A stretch of DNA of 64,000 nucleotides from Haematobacter genomosp. 1 (GTDB lineage Bacteria; Pseudomonadota; Alphaproteobacteria; Rhodobacterales; Rhodobacteraceae). This document shows positions 36,596 to 45,530 of the stretch, in pieces (within the stretch, counting starts at the first letter, position 1; each line of letters opens with the position of its first letter). A model generated the notes under the pieces. It did not search any database. It saw nothing but the letters and a program-made list of their open reading frames with translations, and had not been told where the DNA came from. The DNA lies in contig NZ_NIPW01000028.1 in the NCBI RefSeq assembly GCF_002196855.1, positions 124,001-188,000 on the forward strand. Direction: 5' to 3'. A program made the translations under genes and the position numbers.

Positions 36596-37419
36596 AGTCC
36601 GAGAACGTCGGCCATCGTGTATTCGCCGGGCGCTTTCCCCTGCCCCCAGAGCGCCGCGCGGAGCGCACCCCGCGCGAAGATCGCGCGGTCCGTGGCGACA
36701 TGGCGCAGAATCAGCCGCTCCCCCGGACCGGCAAAGATCACGTCATGCTCGCCCACGACATCCCCGCCCCGGACGGCGGAAAACCCGATATGGCCCGGCT
36801 CCCTCGGCCCGGTGATTCCATCGCGCCCCCGGTCGGACACATCGGGGAGCACCACGCCGCGCCCCTCCGCCGCCGCTTCCCCCAGCATCAGCGCGGTGCC
36901 GGAGGGCGCATCGACCTTGTGGCGGTGGTGCATCTCCACGATCTCGATGTCGAACTCCGGCCCCAGCGCCTGCGCCACCTTGCGGGTCAGGCCGAGCAGC
37001 AGGTTCACCCCGAGGCTCATGTTGCCTGCGCGGATGATCGTCGCATGGCGCGCGGCGGCGGCGATCCTGGCAAGATCACCCGCCTCCAGACCGGTGGTCC
37101 CGATGACATGGACGGCACGCGCTTGCGCAGCCAGCGCCGCGAATTCCACGGTCGCGGCGGGTGAGGTGAAGTCGATCACCGCCTGCGCGCGGGCGAATGC
37201 GGGCAGCGGGTCGTCCTCCACAAGCACGCCTACCGGATCGCGGCCCAGCAGACGGCCGACATCCGCCCCCACCCCGGCACCGCCGGACCGCTCCAGACAC
37301 CCGACGAGCCGCAACTCCGGGCTGTCGAGCACCAAGGCGGCGAGCGTCCGCCCCATCCGCCCCGATACCCCCGTGACGACCACGCCGGGCCGGGTTTCGC
37401 CTGCTTCGAGTTCCGTCAT
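36592..37419 (-). CDS. dapB: 4-hydroxy-tetrahydrodipicolinate reductase
   Basis: 275-residue NAD(P)H-dependent reductase of the lysine/diaminopimelate pathway. The dinucleotide motif VTGVSGRMG is near residue 16, [11 protein letters not shown] and VIGTTGL follow, and [15 protein letters not shown] contains the catalytic His and Lys with the tetrahydrodipicolinate site. The ATG at 37419 is used; a start at 37467 adds 16 residues lying in the divergent promoter gap. Divergent from rbfA. Confidence 0.96.
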   Translation of the reverse strand: MTELEAGETRPGVVVTGVSGRMGRTLAALVLDSPELRLVGCLERSGGAGVGADVGRLLGRDPVGVLVEDDPLPAFARAQAVIDFTSPAATVEFAALAAQARAVHVIGTTGLEAGDLARIAAAARHATIIRAGNMSLGVNLLLGLTRKVAQALGPEFDIEIVEMHHRHKVDAPSGTALMLGEAAAEGRGVVLPDVSDRGRDGITGPREPGHIGFSAVRGGDVVGEHDVIFAGPGERLILRHVATDRAIFARGALRAALWGQGKAPGEYTMADVLGL

Positions 37420-37512
37420 CACGCCCTCCGTTTGCCCCTCCCTAACCGGCACGGGCGAACTTGGCAAACCGGCGCATTGCGGGCGGCTCCCGCATGACCT
37501 AGATGGTGGATC

Positions 37513-37968
37513 ATGGCACAGAAGCGCACTCCTCGGGATTCACACAGGGGCTCCGGCCCCTCGCAACGCCAGCTCCGCGTGGGCGAGCTGATCCGCCGCA
37601 CCTTGTCGGAGGTGCTGGCGCGCGGCGACATCCATGACCCGGACCTGTCCCGCATGTCGATCACCGTGGCGGAGGTCAGCACCTCCCCCGACCTGCATGT
37701 GGCGACGGCCTATGTCATGCCGCTGGGCGGCGCGGGACAGGAGGAGGCTCTGGCCGCGCTCCGCCGCAACCGGCATGAGCTTCGCCGCCTCGTCGCCTCC
37801 GGCCTGTCGCTGAAATTCGCGCCCGAGCTGCGGTTCGCGCTGGACGAGACATTCGACCGGATGGACGAGACCCGCCGCCTTTTCGCCCGCGATGACGTGC
37901 GCCGCGATCTGGAGACTGACGAGGACGAAGACAGGGACGATGACCGGGGCGATGACAGGCAGGGTTGA
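37513..37968 (+). CDS. rbfA: 30S ribosome-binding factor A
   Basis: 151-residue KH-fold factor needed for 16S rRNA processing and 30S maturation. [24 protein letters not shown] is the usual family start, with [25 protein letters not shown] and [19 protein letters not shown] typical of RbfA. The tail is Asp/Arg-rich (about residues 140-151). First gene of a run with the glycosidase-like gene, overlapping it, and truB. Confidence 0.95.
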   Translation: MAQKRTPRDSHRGSGPSQRQLRVGELIRRTLSEVLARGDIHDPDLSRMSITVAEVSTSPDLHVATAYVMPLGGAGQEEALAALRRNRHELRRLVASGLSLKFAPELRFALDETFDRMDETRRLFARDDVRRDLETDEDEDRDDDRGDDRQG

Positions 37969-38728
37969 GGGGCCGTTCGCCCCCGTCCTGCTCTTTCTCG
38001 CCGCCCTGATGAGCCTCATCCCCGTCGCCGCCCCCGCGGCGGCCCCGCCCTGCGAGCGGATGACGTTCGAGGGCGAGGGGTATGTCCTGTGCCCTGTACC
38101 GAAGGGTGCAGACATCCGCGTGTGGCACAGCGATGACTCGGGCAGTCTCTACGGCTCCTTCCGGCGGATCGACAATGACCTGCGGGCGGAGGGGCGGCGC
38201 CTCGGCTTCGCCATGAACGGCGGCATGTATCACGCCGACCGCGGTCCGGTCGGCCTGCTTGTGACGAAGGGGGTCGAGCACAACGCCATCGTCACCGGCG
38301 CGAGCAAGGGCAATTTCGGCATGTTGCCGAACGGCGTCTTCTGTATCGGGGAGAGCGGTTACGCCGTCGTCGAAAGCCGGGCTTTCGCCCGCCATCCCCT
38401 GCCCTGCCGCTTTGCCACCCAGTCCGGTCCCATGCTGGTGATCGACGGCGAGCTGCATCCCCGCTTCCTGCCCGACAGCGACTCCCGCTTCATCCGCAAT
38501 GGCGTGGGTATCCGGCAGGATGGGACAGCGGTGTTCGCCATCTCCGACCGGCCCGTGACCTTTTACGAGTTCGGCCGGCTGTTCCGTGAGGGGCTGAAGA
38601 CGCCGAACGCGCTTTATCTGGACGGCAAGATCTCCCGGCTCTATGCCCCGGCGCTCCGGCGCAACGACTTCGGCTTTCCGATGGGCCCGATCGTCGGACT
38701 GGCCGTGCCGGAGAACGCCGCCGATTGA
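37952..38728 (+). CDS. Secreted phosphodiester glycosidase-family protein (DUF2233/NAGPA)
   Basis: About 258 residues. The N-terminus has a hydrophobic signal segment ([19 protein letters not shown]). The NAGPA-like domain shows [51 protein letters not shown] and [13 protein letters not shown], the family core. Family enzymes hydrolyse sugar phosphodiesters; the substrate here is unknown. The ATG at 37952 (or 37940) overlaps rbfA, so the gene is translated within the rbfA-truB operon, an odd place for an exported hydrolase. Confidence 0.85.
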   Translation: MTGRVEGPFAPVLLFLAALMSLIPVAAPAAAPPCERMTFEGEGYVLCPVPKGADIRVWHSDDSGSLYGSFRRIDNDLRAEGRRLGFAMNGGMYHADRGPVGLLVTKGVEHNAIVTGASKGNFGMLPNGVFCIGESGYAVVESRAFARHPLPCRFATQSGPMLVIDGELHPRFLPDSDSRFIRNGVGIRQDGTAVFAISDRPVTFYEFGRLFREGLKTPNALYLDGKISRLYAPALRRNDFGFPMGPIVGLAVPENAAD

Positions 38729-38785
38729 CGGCCCGGCCTGCGGGCGCTAGCTAGCCCGCTTTCGGGAACAGGGAAGGAGCGGAGC

Positions 38786-39694
38786 TTGGCACGGCGCAAG
38801 GGACGCAACATTTCGGGTTGGCTCGTGGTGGACAAGCCTGCGGGCATCACCTCCACCGCGGTGGTCAACAAGGTCCGCTGGGCGCTTGACGCAAAGAAGG
38901 CTGGCCATGCAGGCACGCTCGATCCGGCGGCGACAGGGGTTCTCGCCATCGCACTCGGAGAGGCGACCAAGACGGTGCCCTATGTCACCGATGCGCTGAA
39001 ATGCTACCGGTTCTCCGTCCGCCTCGGCACCGCGACGAACACCGATGACGCGGAGGGGGAGGTCATAGCAACCTCCGCCAAGCGCCCCACGGATGCCGAT
39101 ATCGCCGCCGCGCTCCCCGCCTTCAGGGGAGAGATCATGCAGGTGCCGCCGCAGTTTTCCGCCGTGAAGGTGGATGGTGAGCGCGCCTATGCCCTCGCGC
39201 GCGAGGGGGAGGAAATGGAGCTTGCCCCCCGCCTGCTCTGGGTCGAGAGCCTGGAGGTCATGCTCCGGCCCGACGCGGATCACTTGGAGCTGGAGATGGT
39301 CTGCGGCAAGGGCGGCTATGTCCGGTCCATCGCGCGGGATCTGGGGCAGGCTCTGGGCTGTTATGGCCATGTCGAATGGCTGCGCCGCGTCTGGTCCGGC
39401 CCCTTCGAGGCCGAAAAGGGCGTCACCATGGAACGGATCGAGGAGCTGGCGCGGAAACCCGAGCTGGATGCTCTCGTCCTGCCGCTGGAAGACGGGCTGG
39501 AGGATCTGCCGGAATTGCGTGCAACGCCCGAGGGCGCGGCGCGGCTCCGCAACGGCAATCCCGGCATCGTCCTGCCCTCCTCCGATGTGGAATATGGCGA
39601 GGAGGCATGGGCCTCCTTCGAGGGGCAGGCGATTGCGGTCGGCACCTACCGGAGCGGGGAGCTGCATCCGGTACGCGTCTTCAACCGCGACTGA
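38786..39694 (+). CDS. truB: tRNA pseudouridine(55) synthase
   Basis: 302-residue enzyme making pseudouridine 55 in t[16 protein letters not shown], the catalytic Asp46 in [28 protein letters not shown] and [13 protein letters not shown] are all present. The start is a TTG at 38786 with GGAAGGAG upstream; no nearby ATG fits. It ends the rbfA run. The stop codon lies in the first unit of a 13-base tandem repeat. Confidence 0.96.
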   Translation: MARRKGRNISGWLVVDKPAGITSTAVVNKVRWALDAKKAGHAGTLDPAATGVLAIALGEATKTVPYVTDALKCYRFSVRLGTATNTDDAEGEVIATSAKRPTDADIAAALPAFRGEIMQVPPQFSAVKVDGERAYALAREGEEMELAPRLLWVESLEVMLRPDADHLELEMVCGKGGYVRSIARDLGQALGCYGHVEWLRRVWSGPFEAEKGVTMERIEELARKPELDALVLPLEDGLEDLPELRATPEGAARLRNGNPGIVLPSSDVEYGEEAWASFEGQAIAVGTYRSGELHPVRVFNRD

Positions 39695-39749
39695 ATGACC
39701 GGGACTGAAGACCGGGACTGAAGACCGGGGCTTAAAAACCGCGACTGGA
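39683..39749. repeat. 13-bp tandem repeat starting at the truB stop codon
   Basis: Five units: 39683-39695 (contains the truB TGA at 39692-39694), 39697-39709, 39710-39722 (identical to the previous), 39723-39735 and 39737-39749. Units 1-3 each carry tga; since 13 is not a multiple of three, the array supplies stops in shifting frames. Confidence 0.85.
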
Positions 39750-39761
39750 ACTGGAAGATCG

Positions 39762-39787
39762 AAGGGCGGCCAGGGTGGCCGCCCTTT
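39762..39787. terminator. Bidirectional terminator between truB and the DUF475 gene
   Basis: Perfect 10-bp stem (39762-39771 with 39777-39786) with a 5-base loop. The T-run is short on both strands (TTT). It lies between the two convergent stops. Confidence 0.7.
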
Positions 39788-39793
39788 CCGGTT

Positions 39794-40906
39794 CTACAGC
39801 GTGTCGCCCTGCGGGCCGGAGGGCGCGGCGTCCGAATGTTCGGGATGACGCCGGTTGTAGAGGATCGAGGACCATAGCGAGACACCGATCAGCGCCGCGC
39901 CGCCAAGCCCGGTGATGACCTCCGGGATATGCACGAGCGACTGCACGTACATGATCACCGACAGGATCAGGATCGCGTAGAACGCCCCGTGCTCCAGATA
40001 GCGGAAATGCGCGAGCGTCCCCTTCTCCACCAGCATGATGGTCATGGAGCGGACATACATCGCCCCGATGCCCAGACCGATGGCGATGACGAACAGGTTG
40101 TTGGTGAGCGCGAAAGCCCCGATCACCCCGTCAAAGGAGAAGCTCGCGTCCAGCACCTCCAGATAGATGAACGCGCCCAGCCCGCCCTTTGCAGCGGCCG
40201 ACATCGTCTCCTCGCGCTTGTCCAGCACCCCGCCGACCACTTCCACCAGCAGGAAGGTCAGAAGACCCCAGACCGCCGCGTGGAAGAAGGTGTTCGCCGC
40301 CGCGGGCCCGAGGTCGGGATCGGACTGGATGATGCGGGAGAAGGCCAGCATGATGACGAGCACGACCGCGATCTCGATCCCCTTGACGGAGGAATAGCGC
40401 GCGGCCTTCTCCTCCACCCACCTGACCCAGTGCACGTCCTTCTCATGGTTGAAGAAGAAGGTGAGGCCGACCATCATCAGGAAAGTCCCGCCGAAGGCCG
40501 CGATGGGCAGGTGGGCATCCTGCATGATGCGGGAATATTCCTCGGGCTGGCTCGCCGCCATGATGATCGCCTGCCACGGCCCGACATTCGCCGCGATGAC
40601 CACGATCAGCAGCGGGAACACGATCCTCATCCCGAAGACCGCGATGAGGATACCCCAGGTCAGGAAGCGGTGCTGCCACTCCGGGGTCATGTCCTTCAGC
40701 TTGTTCGCGTTCACGATGGCATTGTCGAAGGAGAGCGAGATCTCCAGCACCGCCAGCACGCAGCAGATGAAGAAGACCGACAGCATCCCCTGCACCGTCC
40801 CGGTCGTCTGCCAGCCCAGCCATGCGCCCAGCGCGAGGCCGAATGCAGTAACGACGAAGGCCCATTTGAAATAGGAAAGCGTGCTCGTTCTGGTTGCCCC
40901 GCTCAT
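39794..40906 (-). CDS. DUF475 (TerC-superfamily) integral membrane protein
   Basis: 370 residues with about 9 membrane helices. CVLAVLEISLSFDNAIVNANKLKDM and EVLDASFSFDGVIGAFALTNN are the twin SFDN/SFDG motifs of the TerC/LysE superfamily, whose acidic residues bind divalent metal. TerC relatives export Mn or load metal onto secreted enzymes; that role is inferred here. The ATG at 40906 gives the normal start; the frame remains open to 41026, adding 40 unusual residues. The roughly 195-base 5' region can fold strongly (listed separately). Confidence 0.88.
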   Translation of the reverse strand: MSGATRTSTLSYFKWAFVVTAFGLALGAWLGWQTTGTVQGMLSVFFICCVLAVLEISLSFDNAIVNANKLKDMTPEWQHRFLTWGILIAVFGMRIVFPLLIVVIAANVGPWQAIIMAASQPEEYSRIMQDAHLPIAAFGGTFLMMVGLTFFFNHEKDVHWVRWVEEKAARYSSVKGIEIAVVLVIMLAFSRIIQSDPDLGPAAANTFFHAAVWGLLTFLLVEVVGGVLDKREETMSAAAKGGLGAFIYLEVLDASFSFDGVIGAFALTNNLFVIAIGLGIGAMYVRSMTIMLVEKGTLAHFRYLEHGAFYAILILSVIMYVQSLVHIPEVITGLGGAALIGVSLWSSILYNRRHPEHSDAAPSGPQGDTL

Positions 40907-41493
40907 CCGCGCAGCCCCCCGTGGCCAAACGCGCAAGCACGGGTCCGGCCCGCTCCTGCACGACCGTTGGTCGCGTTGTTCATGTGTCCATAGTTCCGCC
41001 GGCTGTTTCCACAGCGGCACCGACATCGCGAGAGCGCCGATGAACTCTCGCCAGAGGGGCCCGGTACCGGTTTCCGCGCCGAGGGCTTCCCCTCTGGCGC
41101 TGCCGAAACACGTAGCAAAACGCCGCCCTGCGTCAACCTGCCTCCTGCGTGTTTTTTGATCCTCCGTGATCTTCCCGTGAACGCTGTTGGGAGATGCTTG
41201 CGCGAAGACCCTACTTTGCCGAAGAAAATTGCTTCATGCACACATTGCGTGCTTTACCCGCCCGGGGGCGCTCAATAATTGGGCATCCCGGCCGGGGCCA
41301 TCGTTGGTCCTGCCCAGAATCCTTTGCCCGCTGTCGGCAGCGTGGCAAGCCTCCGTCATCCCGCCGGAACGCGGGTACGGGGAGCGCCGCGCCCGCCGCG
41401 GCAGACCGCGGGACAACAACGGGGGGAGACGAACGGCGGTCGCTTGCGGCGCGTCGGGCGGACTGCCGCCATCCACCGGGAGTATTGGACAGA
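40907..41493. other. Divergent intergenic region between DUF475 gene and urtA
   Basis: 587 bases. The DUF475-proximal part (41024-41136) contains the structured leader and a weak promoter. From about 41140 to 41280 the DNA is less GC-rich and probably holds the urtA promoter, but I find no exact sigma-54 or sigma-70 site. From 41280 to 41493 it is GC-rich with no recognisable element; ORFs there look like composition artefacts. Confidence 0.55.
41024..41136 (-). promoter_or_regulatory. Structured mRNA leader of the DUF475 gene, candidate riboswitch
   Basis: On the minus strand an 11-bp perfect stem (41089-41099 with 41049-41059) is followed by a second hairpin of 7 bp (41045-41051 with 41028-41034). 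The two share bases 41049-41051, so they cannot both form fully. Upstream, TTGACG (41131-41136) and a poor -10 (41109-41114) are 16 bases apart, putting a possible transcript start near 41102. TerC/DUF475 genes are often under the manganese yybP-ykoY riboswitch, but its GGGGAGTAG signature is not present exactly. Class unknown. Confidence 0.45.
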
Positions 41494-42774
41494 ATGAAAT
41501 TGGGACAATCCCTTCTGGCGGCAGCAGTGCTGGCCGCCGCCTTCGGTGCGCCTGCTCGCGCCCAGGAAGATACGATCAAGGTCGGCATCCTGCATTCGCT
41601 TTCCGGCACGATGGCGATCTCGGAGACGACGCTGAAAGACGTCATGCTCATGCTGATCGAGGAGCAGAACGAGAAAGGCGGCTTGCTGGGCAAGAAGCTG
41701 GAGCCGGTGGTCGTGGACATCGCCTCCAACTGGCCGCTTGCGGCGGAGAAGGCGCGGCAGCTGCTGGAGACGGACAAGGTCGCCGCCGTGTTCGGCTGCT
41801 GGACCTCCGTCTGCCGCAAATCCGTTCTGCCGGTGTTCGAGGAACTGAACGGCCTGCTTTTCTACCCCGTCCAGTATGAGGGCGAGGAAAGCCAGCGGAA
41901 CGTGTTCTACACCGGTGCGGCACCGAACCAGCAGGCGATCCCAGCCGTCGATTACCTCATGGAGAACGAGGGCGTGGAGCGCTGGGTGCTGGCCGGCACC
42001 GACTACGTCTATCCCCGCACGACCAACAAGATCCTCGAGCAATACCTGAAGGACAAGGGTGTCGCCGCCGAGGACATCATGATCAACTACACGCCCTTCG
42101 GCCATTCCGACTGGCAGACCATCGTCTCCGACATCAAGAAGTTCGGCTCCACCGGCAAGAAGACCGCGGTCGTCTCCACCATCAACGGCGATGCCAACGT
42201 GCCGTTCTACAAGGAACTCGGCAACCAGGGCATCAAGGCGGAAGACATCCCCGTCGTCGCCTTCTCCGTGGGCGAGGAGGAACTGGCGGGTCTCGACACC
42301 GCGCCGCTGGTCGGCCACCTGGCCGCCTGGAACTACTTCATGTCGGTCGATACGCCAGAGAATGCCGCCTTCATCGAGGGCTGGCACAAGTTCATCAAGG
42401 ATGACAAGCGGGTCACGAACGACCCGATGGAAGCCCATTACATCGGCTTCAACATGTGGGTGAAGGCCGTGGAGGCCGCGGGCACCACCACGCCGGATGC
42501 GGTGATCGATTCCATCATCGGCGTTGCCGTGCCGAACCTGACGGGCGGCTATGCCTCCATGGGGCCGAACCACCACATCACCAAGCCGGTGCTTGTCGGC
42601 GAGATTCAGGCGGACGGCCAGTTCGACGTGGTATGGGAAACCTCGGGCCTCGTGCTGGGCGACGAATGGTCGGACTTCCTGCCGGAGTCGAAGCCGCTGA
42701 TCTCCGACTGGCGGGCGCCGCTCTCCTGCGGGAACTTCAACACCCAGACCAAGACCTGCGGCGGCTCCAACTGA
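41494..42774 (+). CDS. urtA: Urea ABC transporter, substrate-binding protein
   Basis: 426-residue periplasmic urea-binding protein. Signal peptide about residues 1-23 (cleavage near ARAQ). The mature chain IKVGILHSLSGTMAISE, FGCWTSVCRKSVLPVFE, YTGAAPNQQAIPAVDY and GDANVPFYKELGNQG are UrtA signatures distinguishing it from branched-chain amino acid binders. First gene of urtABCDE. A GC hairpin follows its stop and precedes urtB, probably lowering downstream expression relative to the binding protein. Confidence 0.95.
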   Translation: MKLGQSLLAAAVLAAAFGAPARAQEDTIKVGILHSLSGTMAISETTLKDVMLMLIEEQNEKGGLLGKKLEPVVVDIASNWPLAAEKARQLLETDKVAAVFGCWTSVCRKSVLPVFEELNGLLFYPVQYEGEESQRNVFYTGAAPNQQAIPAVDYLMENEGVERWVLAGTDYVYPRTTNKILEQYLKDKGVAAEDIMINYTPFGHSDWQTIVSDIKKFGSTGKKTAVVSTINGDANVPFYKELGNQGIKAEDIPVVAFSVGEEELAGLDTAPLVGHLAAWNYFMSVDTPENAAFIEGWHKFIKDDKRVTNDPMEAHYIGFNMWVKAVEAAGTTTPDAVIDSIIGVAVPNLTGGYASMGPNHHITKPVLVGEIQADGQFDVVWETSGLVLGDEWSDFLPESKPLISDWRAPLSCGNFNTQTKTCGGSN

Positions 42775-42784
42775 TCCGCCCTTC

Positions 42785-42810
42785 GCGGCGCGCGCCTTTC
42801 CGCGCGCCGC
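42785..42810 (+). promoter_or_regulatory. Intercistronic hairpin between urtA and urtB
   Basis: Perfect 10-bp all-GC stem (42785-42794 with 42801-42810) and 6-base loop, no T-run. It starts about 10 bases after the urtA stop. Such structures usually stabilise the upstream message or partly attenuate transcription. Confidence 0.7.
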
Positions 42811-42831
42811 ATGTATTTCCGGGACAGGTGC

Positions 42832-44418
42832 ATGACCTTCTTCCGCCTTCTTCTTGCCGCCCTCGGCATCACCCTTGCAGGAATGGCCGCCGCGCAGAGC
42901 GTGGATGAGCTGGTGACCCAGTTGCCCGCCGGCGGTTTCAGCGACCGCGCCCGCGTGGTGACCGCGCTTGCCGCCACCGGCGATCCGCGCGCTGTCGATG
43001 TCCTGAACGCTCTCGTGGACGGCGATCTGGCCGCGCTGAAATCCGATGGCACCGTGGTGATCGTGAAAGGCCGTGAGACCCGCGTGGCGCTGACGGGTGA
43101 GACAATCCCGGACCCCGGCCGCAATGCGGAGAAGGTGAAGGTCAACAACTCCCTGCGGCGCGACATCCGCGCGGCGCTCGGCGTGCTGACGCTGCGCGAT
43201 CCCGACCCGGCCAAACGCCTTTCCGCTGCAGAGGCTGCCTTCCGCGCCCCGGACCCGGAGCAGCTTTCCGCACTCGAGGCCGCGATGGCAGCGGAGACCG
43301 ACGCGGCGATCGGCGCGCGGCTAGCCCTCGCCCATGCGGCGGCGGTGCTGACCTCCGACAGGCCGGTGGTCGAGAAGGAGAAGGCGGTGGCCCTCATCGG
43401 CGATCTCCGCGACCAGTCCGCGCTCTCGCTGCTGACCCCCCTGCTCGCCTCCCCCGAACCTGCCATCGCCGCCGCCGCCGGAAACGCGATTACCGAGATC
43501 GAAAGGTCGCGCGCCTTCTGGAACACCGTGCAGAACGTGTGGTTCGGCCTGTCCCTCGGCTCCGTGCTGCTGCTGGCAGCGGTGGGGCTGGCCATCACCT
43601 TCGGGGTGATGGGCGTCATCAACATGGCGCATGGGGAGCTGGTGATGCTCGGCGCCTATACGACATTTGTGGTGCAGGACATGATCCGCGCCCATGCGCC
43701 CTGGCTGTTCGACTGGTCGCTGCTGATCGCCCTGCCGCTGGCCTTTGCCGTGGCGGGCGGGGTCGGCGTGTTGATCGAGCGGGGGATCGTGCGCCACCTC
43801 TACGGTCGCCCGCTGGAGACGCTGCTGGCCACCTGGGGTGTCAGCCTGATCCTGCAACAGGCCGTGCGGTCGTTCTTCGGCCCGAACAACCGGGAGGTGG
43901 GCAACCCCTCCTGGATGTCGGGCGCGTTCCAGATCGGTCAGATGACCATCACCTGGAACCGGCTGTGGATCATCGTCTTTGCTCTCGTGGTCTTTGCAAC
44001 CCTTCTGGTGGTGCTCAAGCGCACGGCCATCGGTCTCCAGATGCGCGCCGTCACGCAGAACCGTCCGATGGCCGCGAACATGGGCATCCGTACCGGGCGG
44101 GTGGACGCGCTGACCTTCGGCCTCGGTGCCGGCATCGCGGGGCTGGCGGGCGTCGCCCTGTCGCAGATCGACAACGTCAGCCCCAATCTCGGGCAGGGCT
44201 ATATCGTGGACAGTTTCATGGTCGTCGTCTTTGGCGGTGCGGGCAACGTCTGGGGCACCTTCGCGGCAGCCTTTTCGCTCGGCATCATCAACAAGTTCCT
44301 GGAACCGTTCGCGGGGGCCGTGTTGGCGAAGATCCTGATCCTCGTCTTCATCATCCTGTTCATCCAGAAGCGTCCGCGCGGCCTGTTCGCCGTCAAGGGC
44401 CGGTTCGTGGAGGGCTGA
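42832..44418 (+). CDS. urtB: Urea ABC transporter, permease UrtB
   Basis: 528 residues. Signal-like N-terminus (MTFFRLLLAALGITLAGMAAAQ), then about 210 residues of an extracytoplasmic helical, HEAT-like region (VDVLNALVDGDLAALKS, AAEAAFRAPDPEQLSALEAAM). The membrane permease starts near residue 235 (FGLSLGSVLLLAAVGLAITFGVMGVINMAHGELVMLGAY), the LivH-type core. The long N-terminal extension is normal for UrtB and absent from amino acid permeases. ATG 42832 chosen over 42811. Confidence 0.94.
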   Translation: MTFFRLLLAALGITLAGMAAAQSVDELVTQLPAGGFSDRARVVTALAATGDPRAVDVLNALVDGDLAALKSDGTVVIVKGRETRVALTGETIPDPGRNAEKVKVNNSLRRDIRAALGVLTLRDPDPAKRLSAAEAAFRAPDPEQLSALEAAMAAETDAAIGARLALAHAAAVLTSDRPVVEKEKAVALIGDLRDQSALSLLTPLLASPEPAIAAAAGNAITEIERSRAFWNTVQNVWFGLSLGSVLLLAAVGLAITFGVMGVINMAHGELVMLGAYTTFVVQDMIRAHAPWLFDWSLLIALPLAFAVAGGVGVLIERGIVRHLYGRPLETLLATWGVSLILQQAVRSFFGPNNREVGNPSWMSGAFQIGQMTITWNRLWIIVFALVVFATLLVVLKRTAIGLQMRAVTQNRPMAANMGIRTGRVDALTFGLGAGIAGLAGVALSQIDNVSPNLGQGYIVDSFMVVVFGGAGNVWGTFAAAFSLGIINKFLEPFAGAVLAKILILVFIILFIQKRPRGLFAVKGRFVEG

Positions 44419-44420
44419 GA

Positions 44421-45530
44421 ATGCAGGGCACCTTTTTCAACCGCCGTCTTGTCGTCGCGCTCATCGTGCTGTTCATCATCATCGTCGCGGTGCCGGTGGG
44501 CAATCTGATGATGGAGCAGCGGCCCATTCCTTCCTACATCGTGGCGCTGATCGGCAAATACTTCTGCTACGCGCTGCTCGCCGTGGCGCTGGATCTCGTC
44601 TGGGGCTACTGCGGGATCCTGTCGCTCGGGCATGGGGCGTTCTTCGCGCTCGGCGGCTACGCGATGGGTATGTATCTGATGCGCCAGATCGGGGATCGCG
44701 GCGTCTATGCCAATCCGACACTGCCCGATTTCATGGTGTTCCTGAACTGGCAGGACCTGCCGTGGTACTGGCAGGGCTTCAACCACTTCCCCTTCGCCAT
44801 GCTGATGGTGCTGTTCGTCCCGGGATTGCTCGCCTTCGTCTTCGGCTGGTTCGCCTTCCGCAGCCGGGTGACGGGGGTCTATCTGTCGATCATCACGCAG
44901 GCGATGACCTATGCGCTGATGCTCGCCTTCTTCCGCAACGAGATGGGCTTCGGCGGCAACAACGGGCTGACCGATTTCAAGGACATCCTCGGCTTCCCGA
45001 TTCAGGCCGACAGCACGCGGGCGGCGCTCATGGTGATCTCGGGCCTCGCGCTCGCCGGCGGGCTGCTGCTGGGGCGCTGGATCACCCGGTCGCGTCTCGG
45101 CCAGGTGCTGGTCTGCGTGCGGGATGCCGAAAGCAGGACGCGGTTCATCGGCTACCGGGTGGAGCATTACAAGCTCTTCATCTTCACCGTTTCGGCCATG
45201 ATGGCGGGGGTGGCGGGCGCGCTCTACACGCCGCAGGTCGGCATCATCAACCCTTCGGAATTCTCCGCCGCGAACTCCATCCTCATCGTGATCTGGGTGG
45301 CGCTCGGCGGTCGGGGCACGCTGGTGGGGGCTGCGCTCGGCGCGATCATCGTCTCGCTGGCGCAGACCCTGCTGACAAGCTGGTTCCCGGATGCGTGGCT
45401 CTTCTTCCTCGGCGCGATGTTCATTCTTGTCACCATCGGCCTGCCGAACGGTGTGCTGGGCGCGATCGAAGGCACCGGGAAACGCTTCCGGCGTCAGCGC
45501 TCCAGCGACCCGGTGGAGGTAGAGGCATGA
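44421..45530 (+). CDS. urtC: Urea ABC transporter, permease UrtC
   Basis: 369-residue LivM-type inner-membrane permease with about 9-10 helices. YALLAVALDLVWGYCGILSLGHGAFFALGGYAMGMYLM is the conserved opening, FRNEMGFGGNNGLTDFKDILGF the UrtC-specific central loop, and NPSEFSAANSILIVIWVALGGRG the late motif. ATG lies 2 bases after the urtB TGA; its own TGA overlaps the urtD ATG by 4 bases. Confidence 0.94.
   Translation: MQGTFFNRRLVVALIVLFIIIVAVPVGNLMMEQRPIPSYIVALIGKYFCYALLAVALDLVWGYCGILSLGHGAFFALGGYAMGMYLMRQIGDRGVYANPTLPDFMVFLNWQDLPWYWQGFNHFPFAMLMVLFVPGLLAFVFGWFAFRSRVTGVYLSIITQAMTYALMLAFFRNEMGFGGNNGLTDFKDILGFPIQADSTRAALMVISGLALAGGLLLGRWITRSRLGQVLVCVRDAESRTRFIGYRVEHYKLFIFTVSAMMAGVAGALYTPQVGIINPSEFSAANSILIVIWVALGGRGTLVGAALGAIIVSLAQTLLTSWFPDAWLFFLGAMFILVTIGLPNGVLGAIEGTGKRFRRQRSSDPVEVEA

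Noticed and set aside
40907-41026. 40-residue N-terminal extension of the DUF475 protein
   Set aside because: Residues are Arg/Trp/Cys-rich and unlike the family start; ATG 40906 gives the usual length. A leader peptide role remains possible.
41024-41100. Certain call of the yybP-ykoY manganese riboswitch
   Set aside because: Gene context fits, but the near-universal GGGGAGTAG element is not found; kept only as an unclassified leader.
41150-41350. Sigma-54 promoter for urtA
   Set aside because: A TGG...TTGC candidate near 41188 has the wrong GG-GC spacing by one base, and another TGGCA near 41340 lacks the -12 GC.
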